Positions 60,891 through 64,000 of a stretch of 64,000 nt of DNA are shown here, piece after piece. Origin of the DNA: Shewanella sp. UCD-KL21. Lineage in GTDB: Bacteria; Pseudomonadota; Gammaproteobacteria; Enterobacterales; Shewanellaceae. The position numbers were made by a program, and so were the translations under genes. The notes under the pieces are model-generated. The model did not search any database. It had not been told where the DNA came from and saw only the letters and a list, made by a program, of their open reading frames with translations. Location: the NCBI RefSeq assembly GCF_001957135.1, contig NZ_MPHK01000019.1, positions 2,012 to 66,011 of the forward strand, written 5' to 3'. Every line of letters begins with the position of its first letter. Position 1 is the stretch's first letter.

Positions 60891-62296
60891 AGTTTGTAAG
60901 CCTGTTTAACAAGTGTGTAAGTTAAGTCGTATGCTATTTGTTTAGCTTGTGGCTCAGTTAAACGATGCTCTGCCACCAATTGTGCTAAAAAGGCGCAATC
61001 CATCCGCCTTGCTACGTCGTGTCTCGCTGGAATTGACAAAAATGCACGTGTGTCATCATTAAAACCAACAGTATTATAAAAACCCGCAGTTTCAGTTGTT
61101 TGCTCTCTAAATCTTCGCATTCCTTCAGGGCTGTCATTAAACCACCAAGCTGGGCCTAGCTTTAATGCGGGATAATGACCAGCCAAAGGCGCTAACTCAC
61201 GAGCATATGACGTTTCATCAAGGGTAAAGATAATTAGACTAAAGTTTGGATTATTACCAAATCGATTGAGTAGTGGTTTTAAGTTTTGAACATATTCGCT
61301 GGCAACCGGAATATCAGCCCCTTTATCTCGGCCAAATTTATCAAATAATTGTTGATTATGATTACGATGAACACCTGGGTGGATCTGCATGACTAACCCA
61401 TCATCTAAACTCATTAAAGCCATTTCAGTTAACATTTGAGCGCGAAAACAATCAGCATCTTCAGCGTCAAAGGTACCTGTTCGTATTTGCGTATATAACA
61501 GCTCTTTTTCAGCCTTTGATAGATCAAGTGTACGTGCACTTAAGTGTCCATGATCAGTCGATGTCGCGCCCATTTCTTTAAAATATGCACGACGTTTATA
61601 CAAACTCATTAAGTAGCTTTCAAAAGTATCTAGTGGCTCATTGGTCAATGTTGATAAGCGCACTAAATTAGCCTCAAAGCCCTCAAATTCAGGATCGATA
61701 ACATTATCAGGCCTAAAAGCGGTAATGACTTTACCTTGCCAACCACTTTCTTTAATTGTTTTATGATGCGATAAATCATCAATTGCAGACTCTGTCGTTG
61801 CAATCACTTCAATATTAAAGCGTTCAAATAAAGCCCTTGGTGTGAACTCTTTTTTTTGCAATGACGCCGTAATATGATCATAAAAAGTATCGGCCGTTAA
61901 CTCTGATAAATCTTCATGTAAATCAAAGACATTTTCAAAAACATAATCCATCCACATTCGAGTTGGAGTACCTAGAAAAAGATAGTAATGAGTCGCAAAT
62001 AAAAGCCAAATATCTTTAGGTTCGACCTGACTTTTACTACCATCAGCAGTAAAACCCAAAGCTTCCATGCTAATACCTTGACTGTGAAGCATACGCAACA
62101 AGTAATGGTCAGGTTGTATTAGCAATTCTGTCGCATTGGAGAAGCACTGGTTTTCAGCAAACCAGCGAGGATCTGTGTGTCCATGAGGGCTAACTATAGG
62201 TAAGTCTTTTATGTCAGCGTAAAGACGCTTTGCAATGTTTCGCTGCTCAATGTCTGAACTAAATAGCCTGTCCGGATGTAATAAATTCTGACTCAC
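60887..62296 (-). CDS. uxaC: Uronate isomerase
   Basis: Isomerises D-glucuronate to D-fructuronate (and D-galacturonate to D-tagaturonate). A 469-aa amidohydrolase-fold enzyme with LPIVSPHGHTDPRWFAENQ (metal-binding HxH), WMDYVFENVFDL, LVMQIHPGVHRNHN and GWNDD-like VGFNDDTRAFLSIPARHDVARR. Length and motifs are normal. It overlaps uxuB by 4 nt and follows uxuA by 15 nt, in a three-gene operon. Confidence 0.95.
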   Translation of the reverse strand: MSQNLLHPDRLFSSDIEQRNIAKRLYADIKDLPIVSPHGHTDPRWFAENQCFSNATELLIQPDHYLLRMLHSQGISMEALGFTADGSKSQVEPKDIWLLFATHYYLFLGTPTRMWMDYVFENVFDLHEDLSELTADTFYDHITASLQKKEFTPRALFERFNIEVIATTESAIDDLSHHKTIKESGWQGKVITAFRPDNVIDPEFEGFEANLVRLSTLTNEPLDTFESYLMSLYKRRAYFKEMGATSTDHGHLSARTLDLSKAEKELLYTQIRTGTFDAEDADCFRAQMLTEMALMSLDDGLVMQIHPGVHRNHNQQLFDKFGRDKGADIPVASEYVQNLKPLLNRFGNNPNFSLIIFTLDETSYARELAPLAGHYPALKLGPAWWFNDSPEGMRRFREQTTETAGFYNTVGFNDDTRAFLSIPARHDVARRMDCAFLAQLVAEHRLTEPQAKQIAYDLTYTLVKQAYKL

Positions 62297-62311
62297 AAAT
62301 CCTCCTTTTTA

Positions 62312-63493
62312 TTATTTTTTAAATTGTGAAATTGCATGAATTACGCCGCGCAACTCTGCTAGCCCTTTTAAGCGACCTAAATACGAATAACCTGGTTTAA
62401 CATCGGGTTGCGACGCTTCATCCTCTAATAAGTGTCCGTGATCAGGTCGCATAGGGATTAAAGCATCTCTATCGCCTGCTATTTTTCTTCGATTTTCTTC
62501 TGTTAATAGAGCATCTATTAAGCCAACCATATCATTATCACCATCGAGGTGTTCGGCTTCATAAAATGAACCATTAGGCTCACGAACCACATTTCTGAGA
62601 TGAACAAAATGAATTTTATGCCCAAACTCACTGACCATATCAACAAGATTATTATCAGCCCTAGCTCCAAAGGAACCAGCGCACAGTGTTAAACCATTTG
62701 CAGGACTATCAACTGCAGATAAAATTTTACGAACATCTTCTTGAGTTGATACAACTCGAGGCAACCCAAAAAGTGAAAATGGTGGATCATCAGGATGCAC
62801 ACATAAGTTAACACCACTTGTTTCTGCTACAGGGACAATTTCTGCTAAAAATGCGATAAGATTTTGTCGTAAGCCTTCTTCACCCAACTCAATGAACTCA
62901 GCAATAGCAGTTTTAATAGATTCCCGATTGTATGAACCTTCGCCGCCAGGTAAGCCCGCAATGATATTTTTTTCAAGTAAGGCGATTTGAGCTGTGCTCA
63001 TTTGTTCAAAATAATTACGAGCTTCTTCAATAAGATCTGCGTTATAACTTACTTTGGCATCTGGACGCTTAAGAATAAATATGTCGTAAGCGACAAAATC
63101 GACCATATCAAAACGTAATGCTGAGCCTGTATTCTCGAGTAAGTAGTCTAAATTTGTTCTTGTCCAATCCACTACAGGCATAAAGTTATAACATACGGTG
63201 CCAATACCCGCTTTACCGACATTAATAATGGATTGCTTATAGTTCTCAATTAACTGTAAAAAATTACCTGTGCGAGTCTTGATATCGTTATGTACCGGTA
63301 TACTTTCAACAACACTCCATGTTAATCCAGCACCTTCAATTGCTAGCTTACGAGATAACAAATTAGCCATTGGCCAAATGTCACCCGTTGGGATCTCATT
63401 CAAGGAGCTGACAATCCCTTTCGCTCCAGTTTGTGCCACTTTACGAAGAGAAATAGGATCATTTAAATCAAACCATCGCCATGTTTCTAACAT
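62312..63493 (-). CDS. uxuA: D-mannonate dehydratase
   Basis: Dehydrates D-mannonate to 2-keto-3-deoxygluconate. The ATG at 63493 gives MLETWRWFDLNDPISLRKVAQTGAKGIVSSLNEIPTGDIWP, which aligns with E. coli UxuA; any longer reading would run through the operator at 63521. The 393-aa enzyme keeps the metal-binding and active-site regions (VCYNFMPVVDWTRTNLDYLLENTGSALRFD, NLCVHPDDPPFSLFGLPRVVS, LCAGSFGARADNNLVDMV, HFVHLRNV, MRPDHGHLL). First gene of uxuA-uxaC-uxuB. Confidence 0.95.
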   Translation of the reverse strand: MLETWRWFDLNDPISLRKVAQTGAKGIVSSLNEIPTGDIWPMANLLSRKLAIEGAGLTWSVVESIPVHNDIKTRTGNFLQLIENYKQSIINVGKAGIGTVCYNFMPVVDWTRTNLDYLLENTGSALRFDMVDFVAYDIFILKRPDAKVSYNADLIEEARNYFEQMSTAQIALLEKNIIAGLPGGEGSYNRESIKTAIAEFIELGEEGLRQNLIAFLAEIVPVAETSGVNLCVHPDDPPFSLFGLPRVVSTQEDVRKILSAVDSPANGLTLCAGSFGARADNNLVDMVSEFGHKIHFVHLRNVVREPNGSFYEAEHLDGDNDMVGLIDALLTEENRRKIAGDRDALIPMRPDHGHLLEDEASQPDVKPGYSYLGRLKGLAELRGVIHAISQFKK

Positions 63494-63520
63494 TAATATC
63501 TCACTATATAATCGGTAAAT

Positions 63521-63539
63521 TGGTAAGGCCACCTACCTA
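63521..63539. promoter_or_regulatory. Putative uronate operator, site 5 (uxuA operon)
   Basis: TGGTAAGGCCACCTACCTA lies 28-46 bp upstream of the uxuA start codon. The left half (TGGTAAGGCCAC) is fully conserved while the right half is degenerate. Confidence 0.7.
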
Positions 63540-64000
63540 TTTAACCAAAACAAAAAGTTAACAGCAAGTTATTTTTTGAACAATCTAGTTGCTCACTTAT
63601 AACTTAATCAAAGTGAAAACCTAAAATATTAAAATAGTAATCCTAAAAAATTAAATAACATCTAAAAATTAGCATTAAGCACTAGTCAGTTAGAGTCCCT
63701 GAAATTAAAGGTTAACTATCTGATATAAAAGATGAGTTACATTTTCATAGTTGAACTAGTTTTTGAATATAGAATGAATAAATCAATTTTATAATAGGCT
63801 TAGACGGTCCATTAAAATAACCAACTACCCGCTATAAATACTACGAACCCATTTTGTAAGCTGAGAAAACAAATGTTGAGGCAACTAGCGTTAACGACAA
63901 CTCACATGCAATACCAGCGTTAGTAACAACAAATAAACTAGCTTATTAAGCAGGGATCAGCTTAATGATACTTTCTAGTAAACTAGTTCTTTAGTGGTTA
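63540..64000. other. Gene-free AT-rich end of window
   Basis: About 460 bp beyond the uxuA operator with no ORF, terminator or repeat I can support. It may be upstream or downstream sequence of a gene outside the window. Confidence 0.5.

Noticed and set aside
63494-63532. N-terminal extension of UxuA
   Set aside because: Would run through the conserved operator, and homologues begin at METWRW-like sequence corresponding to the ATG at 63493.

Overview
The window looks like a chromosome segment from a marine gammaproteobacterium of the Shewanella type. The 16S rRNA 5' end, the adk-cnoX-htpG-recR core block, the gsk/nadE neighbourhood, the VC_2705-type sodium symporter pair and many AT-rich Shewanella-like proteins all point that way. 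No tRNA gene, CRISPR array, transposase or integrase was found.

Layout. (1) 1-668: the 5' end of a 16S rRNA gene on the minus strand with its leader (boxA) and a strong promoter, followed upstream by a decayed copy of the gmhB 3' end. (2) 755-13558: a complete Tad/Flp pilus locus, all on the minus strand and read from flp leftwards: flp pilin, prepilin peptidase, an AAA+ ATPase, CpaB, secretin CpaC, a small lipoprotein, TadG-like, two TadE-like proteins, CpaE/TadZ, CpaF/TadA, TadB, TadC and a TadD-like TPR lipoprotein. (3) 14091-18443: an L,D-transpeptidase, a small membrane protein and a five-TM sulfatase-superfamily enzyme. (4) 18624-21212: intact gmhB, a GntR regulator and a stand-alone ketoacyl-ACP synthase III. 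Because the gmhB 3' end occurs at both 597 and 18624, the roughly 18-kb pilus segment appears to lie between gmhB and the rRNA operon that gmhB once adjoined. (5) 21264-28672: exonuclease, CBS/nucleotidyltransferase protein and sodium:solute symporter pair (with a CRP-like site), then a membrane diguanylate cyclase. (6) 28738-40352: mostly housekeeping genes: hydrolase, nadE, gsk, adk, cnoX, htpG, recR, an XRE/membrane protein pair, a GFA-family protein and an SSB-like OB-fold protein.

(7) 40710-63539: a uronate-utilisation locus. A TonB-dependent receptor should import oligosaccharides. Exported GH88 and GH2 enzymes would release unsaturated uronate and saturated sugar or uronate in the periplasm, and a TRAP transporter would carry the monomers inward. 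KduI and KduD handle the unsaturated uronate; UxaC, UxuB and UxuA handle glucuronate. Both branches meet at 2-keto-3-deoxygluconate, which KdgK phosphorylates. A three-subunit proton-translocating transhydrogenase (PntAA/AB/B) sits inside the locus.

The strongest new observation is a 19-bp motif, TGGTAAkGCCACyTTACCA, with TGGT and CCAC invariant, found once upstream of each of five transcription units in this locus. It is the probable operator of the FadR-type GntR regulator encoded there. No polysaccharide lyase and no KDPG aldolase are present in the window. Other points to check are short tandem repeats (13-bp period) sitting on the stop codons of recR and of a neighbouring XRE gene, and recR without its usual ybaB-dnaX partners.
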